Assembly: GCF_008274215.1 (NCBI RefSeq)
Contig: NZ_VTPS01000004.1
Coordinates: 85,712 to 149,711 of the forward strand
Length of the DNA stretch: 64,000 nt
Reading direction: 5' to 3'
Source of the DNA: Calorimonas adulescens
Lineage (GTDB): Bacteria > Bacillota > Thermoanaerobacteria > Thermoanaerobacterales > UBA4877
Below are positions 34,462 to 43,389 of the stretch, piece by piece. The notes under the pieces are model-generated. The model was not told where the DNA came from, ran no database searches, and saw only the letters and a program-made list of their open reading frames with translations. The stretch's first letter is position 1. Each line of letters begins with the position of its first letter. The position numbers and the translations under genes were made by a program.

Positions 34462-35247
34462 ATGGAGATTTTGGTTTTGATAAAACAGGTTCCAGATACA
34501 AGTGAGGTAAGGATTGACCCTGAGACCAAGACACTGATAAGGCAGGGGGTACCCAGTATTATAAATCCCGAAGACAAGAATGCTATTGAGGAAGCATTGA
34601 AGTTAAAAGAGATTGCCGGTGGCAAGGTAACCGTAATAACTATGGGACCCCCTCAGGCGGAGGTTGCCCTGAGAGAAGCCATGGCTATGGGTGCTGATGA
34701 ATGCTATCTTTTGAGTGATAGATTCTTTGCCGGTGCTGACACCTATGCCACAGCAAAGACACTGTCAACGGCAATTAAGAGCCTGTTTCCCAATTTTGAC
34801 ATGATTTTATGCGGAAGGCAGGCCGTTGACGGCGATACAGCACAGGTTGGACCACAGACGGCTGAGCAGCTCGGTATACCTCAGGTGACGTACGTAAAAG
34901 GCATAAAGCTTGAAAGTGACCATGTGACAGTTACAAGGGTGGTTGAAGACGGGTATGAACTCATAGAGGTGGGAATGCCCGTACTGCTTACAATAGTGAA
35001 AGAGGCCAATAAACCTCGCTATCCTTCAATAAAAGGCATATTTCATGCCTATGATGCTGAAATAAAGACTATTGGTATAGATGACCTTGGGCTTGATAGA
35101 AATGAGGTTGGACTGAAAGGGTCTCCTACCAAGGTTGTCTCTACAGAGACGCCTGATACCCACAGGAGTGGAGAGATATTTTCCGGCAATGCTAAGGAAT
35201 GTGTTGAAATGCTGCTTCAAAGATTGAAAGAGAGACATCTCGTCTGA
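34462..35247 (+). CDS. etfB: Electron transfer flavoprotein beta subunit
   Basis: Small ETF subunit that binds FAD or AMP and passes electrons to and from Bcd. The 261 residues begin MEILVLIKQVPDT, the canonical EtfB opening, and include DLILCGRQAVDGDTAQVGPQ-type sequence near residue 117 (here MILCGRQAVDGDTAQVGPQT) and GMPVLLTIVKEANKPRYPS near 174. An upstream in-frame ATG (34450) lies against the ribosome binding site, so ATG 34462 is preferred. It is 13 bases before etfA. Confidence 0.95.
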   Translation: MEILVLIKQVPDTSEVRIDPETKTLIRQGVPSIINPEDKNAIEEALKLKEIAGGKVTVITMGPPQAEVALREAMAMGADECYLLSDRFFAGADTYATAKTLSTAIKSLFPNFDMILCGRQAVDGDTAQVGPQTAEQLGIPQVTYVKGIKLESDHVTVTRVVEDGYELIEVGMPVLLTIVKEANKPRYPSIKGIFHAYDAEIKTIGIDDLGLDRNEVGLKGSPTKVVSTETPDTHRSGEIFSGNAKECVEMLLQRLKERHLV

Positions 35248-35260
35248 GAGGAGGATAAAT

Positions 35261-36271
35261 ATGGAAGATAATAAAGATATATGGGTATTTGCAGAGCAGA
35301 GAAACGGGAAAATCATGAACGTTGCTTATGAAATACTTGGTGCTGCAAGGAGACTGGCAGACAAAAAAGGCTGCAAGGTATATGCCGCACTTCTTGGGGA
35401 TGGGGTTGAACGCCTTTCTGATAGTCTTATCCAACATGGCGCAGATAAGGTATGTATAGTGGATAACCCACTTCTTAAAAATTATACTACCAGTGCATAT
35501 ACAGATGCTATTGAAGCAGTCATAAAAAATTTTAAACCCGAAATATTCCTGTATGGGGCGACAACTATTGGAAGGGACCTGGCTCCAAGGGTGGCATCAA
35601 GGGTCCATACAGGCCTTACTGCCGACTGTACAGGTTTGGATATAGATGAGGACGGACTGCTTTTACAGATAAGACCGGCATTTGGCGGAAACCTGATGGC
35701 CACAATAAAGTGTCCGGAGAAAAGACCACAAATGGCTACAGTCAGGCCTGGCGTTATGGAAAAACTACCTGCCGATTTAGCAAGAAAAGGTGATGTAATC
35801 AGGTACAATGTAGATCTGGATGAGAAAAATATACGTACAAAGATACTAAATATAGTAAGAGAAGCAAAACATACAGTAAACCTGGAAGAAGCAAAGATAA
35901 TAGTATCTGGCGGACGCGGACTCAAAGAACCTGAAGGATTTAAACTTATTGAAGAACTGGCAAACCTATTGGGTGGAGTGGTAGGAGCGTCTCGTGCTGC
36001 AGTAGATTCTGGGTGGATATCCAGCGACCATCAGGTGGGACAGACTGGTAAGACAGTGAGGCCAGAACTCTATATAGCCTGCGGGATAAGCGGTGCCATA
36101 CAGCATCTTGCTGGTATGAGCGGCTCAAGGACAATTGTAGCTATAAACAAGGACCCTAATGCACCTATTTTTAAGGTTGCAGATTATGGTATCGTTGGTG
36201 ACTTATATAAGGTAATACCAATCCTGATTGATGAAATAAAAAATGCAAAGGATGCATCATCGGTGTCATAG
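35261..36271 (+). CDS. etfA: Electron transfer flavoprotein alpha subunit
   Basis: Large ETF subunit of 336 residues. The N-terminal domain includes [21 protein letters not shown] near residue 100. The FAD domain has [20 protein letters not shown] near 215, [12 protein letters not shown] near 242, [25 protein letters not shown] near 260 and [11 protein letters not shown] near 297. No extra ferredoxin domain is present. AGGAGG precedes ATG 35261. It ends the bcd-etfBA unit and is followed by structured element B. Confidence 0.95.
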   Translation: MEDNKDIWVFAEQRNGKIMNVAYEILGAARRLADKKGCKVYAALLGDGVERLSDSLIQHGADKVCIVDNPLLKNYTTSAYTDAIEAVIKNFKPEIFLYGATTIGRDLAPRVASRVHTGLTADCTGLDIDEDGLLLQIRPAFGGNLMATIKCPEKRPQMATVRPGVMEKLPADLARKGDVIRYNVDLDEKNIRTKILNIVREAKHTVNLEEAKIIVSGGRGLKEPEGFKLIEELANLLGGVVGASRAAVDSGWISSDHQVGQTGKTVRPELYIACGISGAIQHLAGMSGSRTIVAINKDPNAPIFKVADYGIVGDLYKVIPILIDEIKNAKDASSVS

Positions 36272-36288
36272 GTTAGAAAGTTTAATTT

Positions 36289-36350
36289 GACAAAATACCT
36301 GCAGAGCAGGCGATCCTGTGGACGGCTGACTTATGCAGGTATTTTTTATT
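36289..36350 (+). other. Conserved structured element, copy B (after etfA), terminator-like
   Basis: AATACCTGCA (36294-36303) pairs with TGCAGGTATT (36334-36343), enclosing CAGG-CGAT-CCTG and GTGGACGGCTGAC. A run of T follows, so this copy can act as a terminator. It shares long identical blocks (GCAGGCG, TCCTGTGGACGG, TGCAGGTAT) with copy A at 33137-33195, far more inner-loop conservation than a plain terminator needs. Confidence 0.7.
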
Positions 36351-36407
36351 TCTGCATATAGTGATATACTAAATTAATAATCAGTTGATAAGGTGTGAGG
36401 TGGATTT

Positions 36408-37808
36408 ATGGGTGAGAGTGTATATGATAACAGATGGTACATACTGGCTGCTGTAATGTTTGGGAGTATGCTGGCCCCTATAGATGGAAGCGTGGTAAAT
36501 ATTGCAATGCCAACTTTATCCAACTATTTTAAAGTGGATATGCTAGTGGTGAGCTGGGTTTCGATGGCATACCTTCTTACAGTCAGCAGCCTGGTAATGA
36601 CTTTTGGGAGACTGGGCGATATATATGGCTATAAAAGGATATACCAATATGGGCTGCTGCTTTTTACGCTGGCATCTCTGGGGTGCAGCCTTTCAAGCGG
36701 GATATATATGCTTATAGCCCTTAGAGTAGTACAAGCTCTGGGAGCGTGCATGCTGCTGGCGATGGCACCTGCTATCATAACCTATGTGTTTCCTTCAAAT
36801 GAGAGGGGCAAGGCACTAGGCTTTAACGGTATGTCTGTAGCTGTCGGCCTGGCCATAGGACCCAGCCTAGGCGGGTTTTTAATTTCTACACTGGGATGGC
36901 CGGCCATATTCTACATAAATATACCCATAGGACTCATAGCATTTTTGTGGGGGAGGGCCATTATACCCGAAAATTTTGAAAAAAAAGATGAAAGATTTGA
37001 CCTGGTAGGAGCCGGCCTGGCCTTTCTGATGCTTTTCTCACTTCTTCTGTATATAAACCAGGGTGGTAATATAGGATGGCTATCTTATGATGGCATTATA
37101 CTTATATCCTTGTTTGTTGTAAGTCTGATGTTCTTTATATACATTGAAAGCAAAATTAAGGAACCCATGCTTGACATAAGCCTTTTTAAGATACGTTCAT
37201 TTACTGCCGGTACAATCGGTGCTCTTTTAAACTTTTCTGGGCAATATATAATGACCTTTTTGACACCCTTTTATCTTTCGTGGAGAGGTTTGAGCCCAGC
37301 AGAGGCAGGCATGGTCATGTCTACCTTTCCTCTTTTCATGCTGTTTATGTCGCCGCTGAGCGGTACACTGTCCGACAGATTTGGATCAAGGCTGTTGAGT
37401 GCGCTCGGGGCTTTCATAAGTGCAGCAGCACTTTTCCTTATGTCTACCTTGAGTGCAGGTACATCCAGAATCTATATAATGGTCATCCTTGCCATGTTTG
37501 GTATTGGCAACGGCATATTTCAATCACCAAATAACAGTTCCGTGATGGGTAGTGTACCAAAACAGAGGTTGGGTATTGCATCTTCCTTTTTAGCCACCAT
37601 GAGAAATTCAGGTATGGTCATGGGCGTTGCCCTTGGCAGTGCCGTCTTCAGTTATATGAATCAGTATTTTTTATCTACATTGAATCTTCCTGGGAATATG
37701 CTTTCTTCTTTAGCTTTCATATACGCCATTAGGACATCATATGTAACAGGTGCCATGCTTGACATCGCCTGTACAATTATATCTTTACTCAAGGACAAAA
37801 ATTCTTGA
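36408..37808 (+). CDS. MFS transporter, DHA2 (EmrB/QacA) family drug exporter
   Basis: Proton-driven exporter of about 14 helices, 466 residues. Family motifs: LAPIDGSVVNIAMPTL near residue 25, GRLGDIYGYKRIYQYG near 68, ALRVVQALGACMLLAMAPAII near 104 and the antiporter-type GLAIGPSLGGFLISTLGW near 147. The C-terminus is a little shorter than the usual 480-510 residues. ATG 36408 follows GTGAGGTGG. Substrate unknown; it appears to be transcribed alone. Confidence 0.92.
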   Translation: MGESVYDNRWYILAAVMFGSMLAPIDGSVVNIAMPTLSNYFKVDMLVVSWVSMAYLLTVSSLVMTFGRLGDIYGYKRIYQYGLLLFTLASLGCSLSSGIYMLIALRVVQALGACMLLAMAPAIITYVFPSNERGKALGFNGMSVAVGLAIGPSLGGFLISTLGWPAIFYINIPIGLIAFLWGRAIIPENFEKKDERFDLVGAGLAFLMLFSLLLYINQGGNIGWLSYDGIILISLFVVSLMFFIYIESKIKEPMLDISLFKIRSFTAGTIGALLNFSGQYIMTFLTPFYLSWRGLSPAEAGMVMSTFPLFMLFMSPLSGTLSDRFGSRLLSALGAFISAAALFLMSTLSAGTSRIYIMVILAMFGIGNGIFQSPNNSSVMGSVPKQRLGIASSFLATMRNSGMVMGVALGSAVFSYMNQYFLSTLNLPGNMLSSLAFIYAIRTSYVTGAMLDIACTIISLLKDKNS

Positions 37809-37944
37809 TTTAACTTGTAATATAAGTTGCAGGTTTGAGTATAACTCACGTATTCCACAAAGGCCTGATAACATCAGCGACAGGATGGGGGTAGAGGTTG
37901 GTTGTGGCATGGTATTGTACAAGACCTATTGTGAGCATATATAC

Positions 37945-37973
37945 TTGATAATTTATTAATAAAGTTTTATGAT
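37945..37973 (+). promoter_or_regulatory. Promoter of the aminotransferase-serA operon
   Basis: -35 TTGATA (37945-37950), 17-base spacer, -10 TATGAT (37968-37973), 28 bases before the start codon. The rest of the 37809-37944 gap shows nothing I can assign. Confidence 0.65.
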
Positions 37974-38000
37974 AGTGTGTAATAACAGGGAGGTATGAAG

Positions 38001-39140
38001 ATGGGAGAGAAGATACTTTTGACACCCGGTCCTACTATGTTGCCTGACAGGGTAAAAAAGGCTATGGAAAGCCAGCCTTTGTTTCACCGTTCTGATGAGT
38101 TCTACAGGATATTTTCCGAATTTAATGAGAGTTTAAAGAGGATATTTAAAACCAGCCAGCCCGTTATAACACTTACATCATCGGGTACAGGGGGTTTGGA
38201 GGCTCTGGTTTCCAATATATTTTCACGCGGAGATAAGGCCCTTGGGGTTACAATTGGAGAATTCGGAGATAGGTTTATTGAGATTGCTGAGTCATACGGG
38301 GTGGAAGTAGATGAACTGAGGTATGAATGGGGGACAGCGGCCAGGCCTGATGATATTGAGAGAAGGGTTAGAAGTAATAGTTATAAGGCCGTGTTAATTA
38401 CACATAATGAGACCTCAACCGGTGTGGTGAATGATATTAAAACTATTGCAGAGATATGTCATAGATATAATGTGCTCATACTGGTCGATGCTGTAAGCTC
38501 ACTGGGCGGGCTGGAACTGGATATGGATGGCTGGGGGCTGGACGGGGTGGTAACCTGTTCGCAGAAGTGCCTTATGGGCCCACCAGGCCTGGCCTTTGTA
38601 GCTCTATCTGAGAGAGCATGGCAAGAGACAAAAAAGTCTGACCTGCCGCACTTCTATTTTGACCTGAATAAGGCCAAAAAGGGAACTGAAAAAATAAATC
38701 CTGATACACCATACACACCTGCTGTAAACACTATAATGGCTGCTTACGAGGGATTGAACATGCTGGATAAAAACTTGGATGCGGTATATATAAGGCAAAG
38801 GATAATAGGGAATGCGGTAAGAAAGGCTGTTGACCACATTGGCCTTAGGATTTTTGCCAGAGAAAATTATTCTGACTGCATTACAGGTATTTACCTTCCT
38901 GATGGTATCTCATCTAAGGAGATAATTGACTATATGTACAAAGAAGGGGTTGTGATAGCCTCTGGTCAGGGCAGATATAGAGGTAATGTAATAAGGCTTG
39001 GTCATATGGGATACTGTACAAAAGAGATGCTCATCAAGTGTTTTAATGCCTTGGAAGCCGCCCTGACTGGTTCGGGATTTGAACTGAAGGCTGGTTTATC
39101 GATAGAAACTCTGGATAAAGAATTGGGGGAATTAAGTTGA
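38001..39140 (+). CDS. Class V aminotransferase (serine-pyruvate/alanine-glyoxylate type)
   Basis: PLP-dependent aminotransferase of 379 residues: LLTPGPTMLPDRV near residue 6, LTSSGTGGLEALVSN near 55, ITHNETSTGVVND near 132, VDAVSSLGG near 159 and the PLP lysine K189 in CSQKCLMGPPG. ATG 38001 has GGGAGG at 7 bases; the ATG two codons earlier is too close. The stop overlaps serA by 4 bases. In this arrangement it very probably transaminates 3-phosphohydroxypyruvate or hydroxypyruvate for serine synthesis, standing in for SerC, as reported for similar class V enzymes. Confidence 0.9.
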   Translation: MGEKILLTPGPTMLPDRVKKAMESQPLFHRSDEFYRIFSEFNESLKRIFKTSQPVITLTSSGTGGLEALVSNIFSRGDKALGVTIGEFGDRFIEIAESYGVEVDELRYEWGTAARPDDIERRVRSNSYKAVLITHNETSTGVVNDIKTIAEICHRYNVLILVDAVSSLGGLELDMDGWGLDGVVTCSQKCLMGPPGLAFVALSERAWQETKKSDLPHFYFDLNKAKKGTEKINPDTPYTPAVNTIMAAYEGLNMLDKNLDAVYIRQRIIGNAVRKAVDHIGLRIFARENYSDCITGIYLPDGISSKEIIDYMYKEGVVIASGQGRYRGNVIRLGHMGYCTKEMLIKCFNALEAALTGSGFELKAGLSIETLDKELGELS

Positions 39141-40738
39141 AGGTATTGATTGCGGAGAGAATATCAGATGCTGGATTGGATGAACTGAAAAAAGAAACCG
39201 ATGTAGAGGTAAGACTGGGCCTCAAGCGAGAAAAGCTTTTAGAAATTATAAAGGATTTTGATGCACTTATAGTGAGGAGTGAGATTAAGGTAGACAGTGA
39301 GCTGATGGAAGCAGCTCCCAATCTGAAGGTTGTAGGAAGAGCAGGTAATGGTATAGACAACATAGACCTTAAAGAGGCTACAAGAAGGGGTATAATTGTA
39401 GTAAACACTCCAGACAGTAATGCTATATCTGCCGCAGAACACACCATAGGTCTTATTATAGCTATAGCAAGGAATATTCCCCAGGCAGCTCATGCAGTAA
39501 AGTCACAGGATTTTCATAGGAACAAATACAAAGGTGTAGAGCTTTATGGAAAGACACTGGGTATAATAGGGCTTGGAAGAATTGGTTCTCTTGTTGCTAA
39601 AAGGATGAAGGCCTTCGAGATGGAGGTTATTGCCTATGACCCGTATATTTCCTCGGAAATATTTGATGAGATTGGTGTTAAAAAAGCAGAAACTCTGGAA
39701 GACCTTTTAAGAAACTCTGATATTATAACCATCCATACTCCAAAGACTCGTGAAACAGTCGGCATGATAGGAGAAAAAGAGCTTGCCATTACCAAAAAAG
39801 GTGTGAGAATAGTAAACTGTGCAAGGGGTGGACTTATAAATGAAAGGGCACTATGTGAATATCTGAAGTCTGGCCATGTGGCAGCAGCTGCCATAGATGT
39901 TCTTGAAAAGGAGCCATCCTATGAGGGCGATAATACAGGATTTTACAACCCACTTATAGAATTGCCCAATGTAGTCATAACACCTCATCTGGGTGCATCG
40001 ACCGTAGAGGCACAGAATAATGTAGGCATAACAGTTGCAAGGGAAGTCCTCTCTGCGCTGAAGGGGCAGTTTACGTCCAATGCCTGTAACATCCCATCTA
40101 TTGACAGGGAAATGCTGGATCTCATAAGACCATATATGAAGCTGGCTGAGATAATGGGGAGTTTTTATTATCAAATAGAAAGTACACCGGTAAAGACAAT
40201 AGAGGTGCTCTTCAGCAAAGGGCTTTTAAATACGGAAATACTAACCAATGCTATTCTCATGGGTTTGCTTTACCCCATCGTAGAGGAGAGGGTAAACTTT
40301 GTCAATTCCAGATATCTATGCATGGAGAGAGGTATTCAGATCATAGAGGGGATATTGAACGACGGTGACGATTACAGCAATCTGATAGATCTGAAGATAG
40401 TGAATGAAAAAGGACAGGAGGTTAGATTTAAGGGGACGGTTTATGGGAGAGATGAAATAAAGATAGTGGAATATATGGGATATGATGTCAACTTTGAACC
40501 GGCTCAGTATATGCTGTTCATAAGAAATGAGGATAAGCCGGGGGTTATAGGATATATAGGAAATATACTGGGTGAATATGGGGTAAACATTGCTACCATG
40601 CATGTCACAAGGAGAAAAGAAGAAGGCCTGGCCTTGATGATGCTCGGTGTGGACTCCCCTGTGCCTGATGAGGCTATCTACCGGCTTGTGAATGTGAACG
40701 GCATAATAACAGCTAAGGCTATAACCCTGAATCCATAA
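39137..40738 (+). CDS. serA: D-3-phosphoglycerate dehydrogenase
   Basis: First enzyme of serine synthesis: oxidises 3-phosphoglycerate to 3-phosphohydroxypyruvate with NAD. The 533-residue long form has the substrate and Rossmann domains (GIIGLGRIGSLVAKRM near residue 146; catalytic NCARGGLIN, DVLEKEPSYEGD and TPHLGASTVEAQ), an intervening ASB domain (about 325-450) and a C-terminal ACT domain (MLFIRNEDKPGVIGYIGNIL from about 455) for serine feedback. It starts at TTG 39137, inside the stop of the aminotransferase gene, with GGGGGA upstream. Confidence 0.95.
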   Translation: MKVLIAERISDAGLDELKKETDVEVRLGLKREKLLEIIKDFDALIVRSEIKVDSELMEAAPNLKVVGRAGNGIDNIDLKEATRRGIIVVNTPDSNAISAAEHTIGLIIAIARNIPQAAHAVKSQDFHRNKYKGVELYGKTLGIIGLGRIGSLVAKRMKAFEMEVIAYDPYISSEIFDEIGVKKAETLEDLLRNSDIITIHTPKTRETVGMIGEKELAITKKGVRIVNCARGGLINERALCEYLKSGHVAAAAIDVLEKEPSYEGDNTGFYNPLIELPNVVITPHLGASTVEAQNNVGITVAREVLSALKGQFTSNACNIPSIDREMLDLIRPYMKLAEIMGSFYYQIESTPVKTIEVLFSKGLLNTEILTNAILMGLLYPIVEERVNFVNSRYLCMERGIQIIEGILNDGDDYSNLIDLKIVNEKGQEVRFKGTVYGRDEIKIVEYMGYDVNFEPAQYMLFIRNEDKPGVIGYIGNILGEYGVNIATMHVTRRKEEGLALMMLGVDSPVPDEAIYRLVNVNGIITAKAITLNP

Positions 40739-40747
40739 ATAAAGTAT

Positions 40748-40798
40748 CCATCCGGCGTCAGGCCCAGTATCATCTTATCTGGTGCCCGTGCCGGATGG
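40748..40798 (+). terminator. Inverted repeat after serA
   Basis: CCATCCGGC (40748-40756) and GCCGGATGG (40790-40798) form a 9-bp stem with a large, partly pairing interior. It has no T tract. It separates serA from the convergent PHP gene and probably marks the mRNA 3' end. Confidence 0.5.
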
Positions 40799-40865
40799 TA
40801 CTTCCACATTTGCCCATAACTAAGAGTGCTGTAGGGTGCCATGCCCCATCAGCTATCACATAAAG

Positions 40866-41621
40866 TCAACACTCTTTAATATAGTCTTCAGCCTTGTCAA
40901 ACATATACCCTACGAATTGAGGCTCATGAGCATCAGAGCTAAGCACTAGACTAACGCCCTCCTCTTTGAATATCTTTAACATATCAGGTGAGGGATATAT
41001 TTCCTTAACAGGTTTTCTAAGTCCAGCGGTGCTGACCTCTACGGATATGCCTGCCCTCTTTATTTCTTTTGCCAGACTGGCATAGATATTGGTAAAGTCA
41101 GTCTTAGGCCTGAAGCCAAAAATTTTAACCAGATCGATGTGGCCTATTGCATCAGCAATCCCACTCTTAATAAGATTGAACATTGTCCTATAATATTCGT
41201 TATATACCTCATCTATATCCTTTTTGTCCCAGTATTTTATATCTAAATCTATGCCGAAGTCGCCAAGCCAGTGAATAGAACCTATCACATAATCAAAGTG
41301 GTAATCAGCTAAAAAATCTTTGATTTCCTTTTCTCTTTCAGGTATATAGTCCATTTCGGTGCCGAGCTTTACCGGCAGTCCAATCCTTTTAGCCTCTTTA
41401 ATGAGATTGATGTATTCATCTATATCCTCAGTCTGCCTCTGGGCTACCCATTCGCCCCTGAAAGCGTCAGTAAAAATCAAATCTCTGGCCTGCTTAAAAC
41501 GATAAGCGTGCTCTGTAATGTATATACCGTCAAGCCTCCTGTTCCTTGCTACCTTGATGAACTCATTTAACCATTCTATTGTGTATGGGCCATTTTCGAT
41601 ATGGACATGGTTGTCCCACAT
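40866..41621 (-). CDS. PHP-domain phosphatase (histidinol-phosphatase HisK-like)
   Basis: Metal-dependent phosphoesterase of 251 residues. The PHP metal motifs are visible: DNHVHIENG at the N-terminus, ITEHAYRF near residue 36, GTEMDYIPE near 95, DYVIGSIHWLG near 118, GHIDLVKIFG near 165 and SSDAHEP near 227. HisK-type PHP enzymes remove phosphate from histidinol phosphate; no other his genes are nearby. ATG 41621 has GGAGTG 6 bases upstream and is preferred to the GTG three codons earlier. Confidence 0.88.
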   Translation of the reverse strand: MWDNHVHIENGPYTIEWLNEFIKVARNRRLDGIYITEHAYRFKQARDLIFTDAFRGEWVAQRQTEDIDEYINLIKEAKRIGLPVKLGTEMDYIPEREKEIKDFLADYHFDYVIGSIHWLGDFGIDLDIKYWDKKDIDEVYNEYYRTMFNLIKSGIADAIGHIDLVKIFGFRPKTDFTNIYASLAKEIKRAGISVEVSTAGLRKPVKEIYPSPDMLKIFKEEGVSLVLSSDAHEPQFVGYMFDKAEDYIKEC

Positions 41622-41697
41622 GTAAATCACTCCATTTTCTTTATCATCAGTTTATTGTTATTATCTATTATGATACCACAAGAAAGGATGGAGGAAA

Positions 41698-41869
41698 ATG
41701 AAGACGAAAGTATATTTTGCCGATCTAAAAGCTACATCCAGAGCAACAGGCTGGTAAATTATGTGAAAGGAGTGGCGAACAAGATAAAAATATAATGGTA
41801 AGCCATTTTCTATTCATGCCAATACCCTATATAAAGGCAGCAGGAGTGATAGCACCGATCATATTGACG
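41698..41869 (+). pseudogene. Decayed copy of the DUF362 ferredoxin gene
   Basis: ATG 41698 opens a reading MKTKVYFADLKATSRATG that is nearly identical to the start of the intact gene at 44920, and the ribosome binding site region also matches (AAGAAAGG.TGG.GGAAAATG). The remnant then joins directly to sequence matching intact positions from about 45098 (TATGTGA..G.AGTGG..AACA.GATAAA), so about 120 bases are deleted. Similarity continues with frameshifts and stops through GGTAAGCCATT and AAAGGCAGCAGGAG to about 41869. It cannot encode a functional protein. Confidence 0.85.
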
Positions 41870-41937
41870 TTGCAGGAAGAGAGCTGTATCAAATGTATAT
41901 TATCATAGGAAGTTTAAGACCGTATTTTTTATAAAGA

Positions 41938-41967
41938 TTGTATTATAAGCAGTGAATCATATATAAT
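41938..41967 (+). promoter_or_regulatory. Promoter of lemA-TPM operon
   Basis: -35 TTGTAT (41938-41943), 18-base spacer, -10 TATAAT (41962-41967), 21 bases before ATG 41989. The rest of the 41622-41988 gap holds only the DUF362 remnant. Confidence 0.6.
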
Positions 41968-41988
41968 ATAGACGAGAGGAGGTTTAAT

Positions 41989-42567
41989 ATGAAAAACTCA
42001 CTTATTGTCCTTGTTGTTGTAGTAGGTATAATAATAGGGCTTGTAGGATATGTTTTTGGCATGTATAACAGCATTGTAGCGGCTGAGGAGAATGTAAACA
42101 GCATGTGGAGCCAGATAGATACCCAGCTTCAGAGGCGGGCTGACCTTATACCCAATCTGGTTGAGACAGTAAAGGGTTATGCCGCCCATGAACAGGCAGT
42201 CTTTGATAGTGTAAACGAGGCAAGAACTAAACTGCTGTCCGCTGGTTCTGTGGCAGATGCCGCTCAGGCTAATGAAGAATTGAACAGTGCCCTTGGAAGA
42301 CTCCTTGCCATATCAGAAGCCTATCCTGAGTTAAAGGCTGACGCCAACTTCAGGGCTTTGCAGGACGAACTTGCAGGAACAGAGAACAGGATCGCTGTGG
42401 CCAGAAGGGACTATAACAATGCTGTACAGTCATATAACACCAAGATAAGGCGCTTTCCAGCGTCGATCATAGCCGGCATGTTCGGCTTTGAGCAAAAACA
42501 GTATTTCCAGGCAGAAGATGGAGCAAGAGAGGTACCGAAAGTTGACTTTTCAGGGAGTGGTAAATGA
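41989..42567 (+). CDS. LemA family membrane protein
   Basis: A 192-residue protein with one N-terminal membrane helix (about 4-24) and a helical-bundle LemA domain: AEENVNSMWSQIDTQLQRRADLIPNLVETVKGYAAHE near residues 32-68, RRDYNNAVQSYNTKIRRFPASIIAGMFGF near 138-166. Function is not known biochemically; it is often paired with TPM-domain proteins, as here. ATG 41989 has GAGAGGAGG upstream. The stop overlaps the next start (ATGATG). Confidence 0.95.
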   Translation: MKNSLIVLVVVVGIIIGLVGYVFGMYNSIVAAEENVNSMWSQIDTQLQRRADLIPNLVETVKGYAAHEQAVFDSVNEARTKLLSAGSVADAAQANEELNSALGRLLAISEAYPELKADANFRALQDELAGTENRIAVARRDYNNAVQSYNTKIRRFPASIIAGMFGFEQKQYFQAEDGAREVPKVDFSGSGK

Positions 42568-43361
42568 TGCGTAGGCTACTCCCTTTACTTTTAATAATAC
42601 TTTCCATATCCATACCAGCTTTTGCTGCGCCGCCTGTACCGCCTAAACCCAATACCATAAACTATGTTTATGATTACGCAAATATTATAAACCCAGCCGA
42701 TGAGGAAACTATGAGATCTCTGGGGAAGGAAATTGACAGTGAGACCGGTGCCCAGATAGTGGTGGTCACGGTTGATGATATGGGCGGCTATCCAATTGAA
42801 GATTATGCCTTGGAGCTTTTCAGGAAGTGGGGTATAGGAAACAAGGAGAAAAACAATGGAGTCCTGCTTATAGTCAATAAAAAGAACCTGATGGAAAATA
42901 CAAGCGGCAAGGTTAGAATAGAGGTTGGTTACGGCCTGGAAGGGGCTATACCTGATTCTGTAGCGGGAAGGATTTTAGATGACTATGTACTGCCATCATG
43001 GGATAACAACAACTATTCCGAGGGGATATTAAATGGATATATGGCCATAGCAAAAGAGGTAGCCGATGAGTATGGTGTTGATATAGAATCACTCAAGTCC
43101 ATGCCTGGTGTAAGTGGACCTTCTCAGGATAGTGACGGCAGCATTCGTGATCTCATCCTTATATTGATTCTTATTTTCTTCATATTTCCATTCATAGGCG
43201 GAAGGGGCCGGAGATCTGTAAGAAGGAGCATCTGGTGGGGCGGTTTTGGGCCAGGCGGTTTTGGCGGAGGTGGCTTCGGCGGAGGCGGCTTTGGCGGAGG
43301 CGGCTTCGGTGGAGGTGGCTTTGGCGGAGGCTCCTCCGGTGGTGGCGGAGCCAGCAGATAA
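42564..43361 (+). CDS. TPM-domain protein with Gly-rich tail
   Basis: A 265-residue membrane protein: signal peptide (LLPLLLIILSISIPAFA), extracytoplasmic TPM domain (about 28-165; YVYDYANIINPADEETM, GAQIVVVTVDDMGG, NNGVLLIVNKK, IEVGYGLEGAIPDS), a membrane helix near 190-205 (LILILILIFFIFPFI) and a tail of GGFGG repeats. TPM proteins have been linked to envelope or photosystem maintenance; no reaction can be assigned. It overlaps lemA by 4 bases and ends in a terminator. Confidence 0.92.
   Translation: MMRRLLPLLLIILSISIPAFAAPPVPPKPNTINYVYDYANIINPADEETMRSLGKEIDSETGAQIVVVTVDDMGGYPIEDYALELFRKWGIGNKEKNNGVLLIVNKKNLMENTSGKVRIEVGYGLEGAIPDSVAGRILDDYVLPSWDNNNYSEGILNGYMAIAKEVADEYGVDIESLKSMPGVSGPSQDSDGSIRDLILILILIFFIFPFIGGRGRRSVRRSIWWGGFGPGGFGGGGFGGGGFGGGGFGGGGFGGGSSGGGGASR
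43255..43329 (+). repeat. Five tandem 15-bp units encoding GGFGG repeats
   Basis: Five units of GGNGGNTTYGGNGGA, at 43255, 43270, 43285, 43300 and 43315, inside the TPM gene's 3' end. Units differ only at third codon positions, as expected for an expandable coding repeat under protein-level selection. Confidence 0.85.
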
Positions 43362-43389
43362 AAAGCGACCCAAACCGGGCCGCTTTTTA
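43359..43389. terminator. Bidirectional terminator between TPM gene and SdpI-like gene
   Basis: AAAAAGCG-CCC / GGG-CGCTTTTT inverted repeat with T runs on both strands, located between convergent genes. Confidence 0.88.

Noticed and set aside
41601..41795. 64-codon frame MDMVVPHVNH overlapping the PHP gene start
   Set aside because: It is antisense to the PHP gene start and ends in the DUF362 remnant in another frame; no ribosome binding site.
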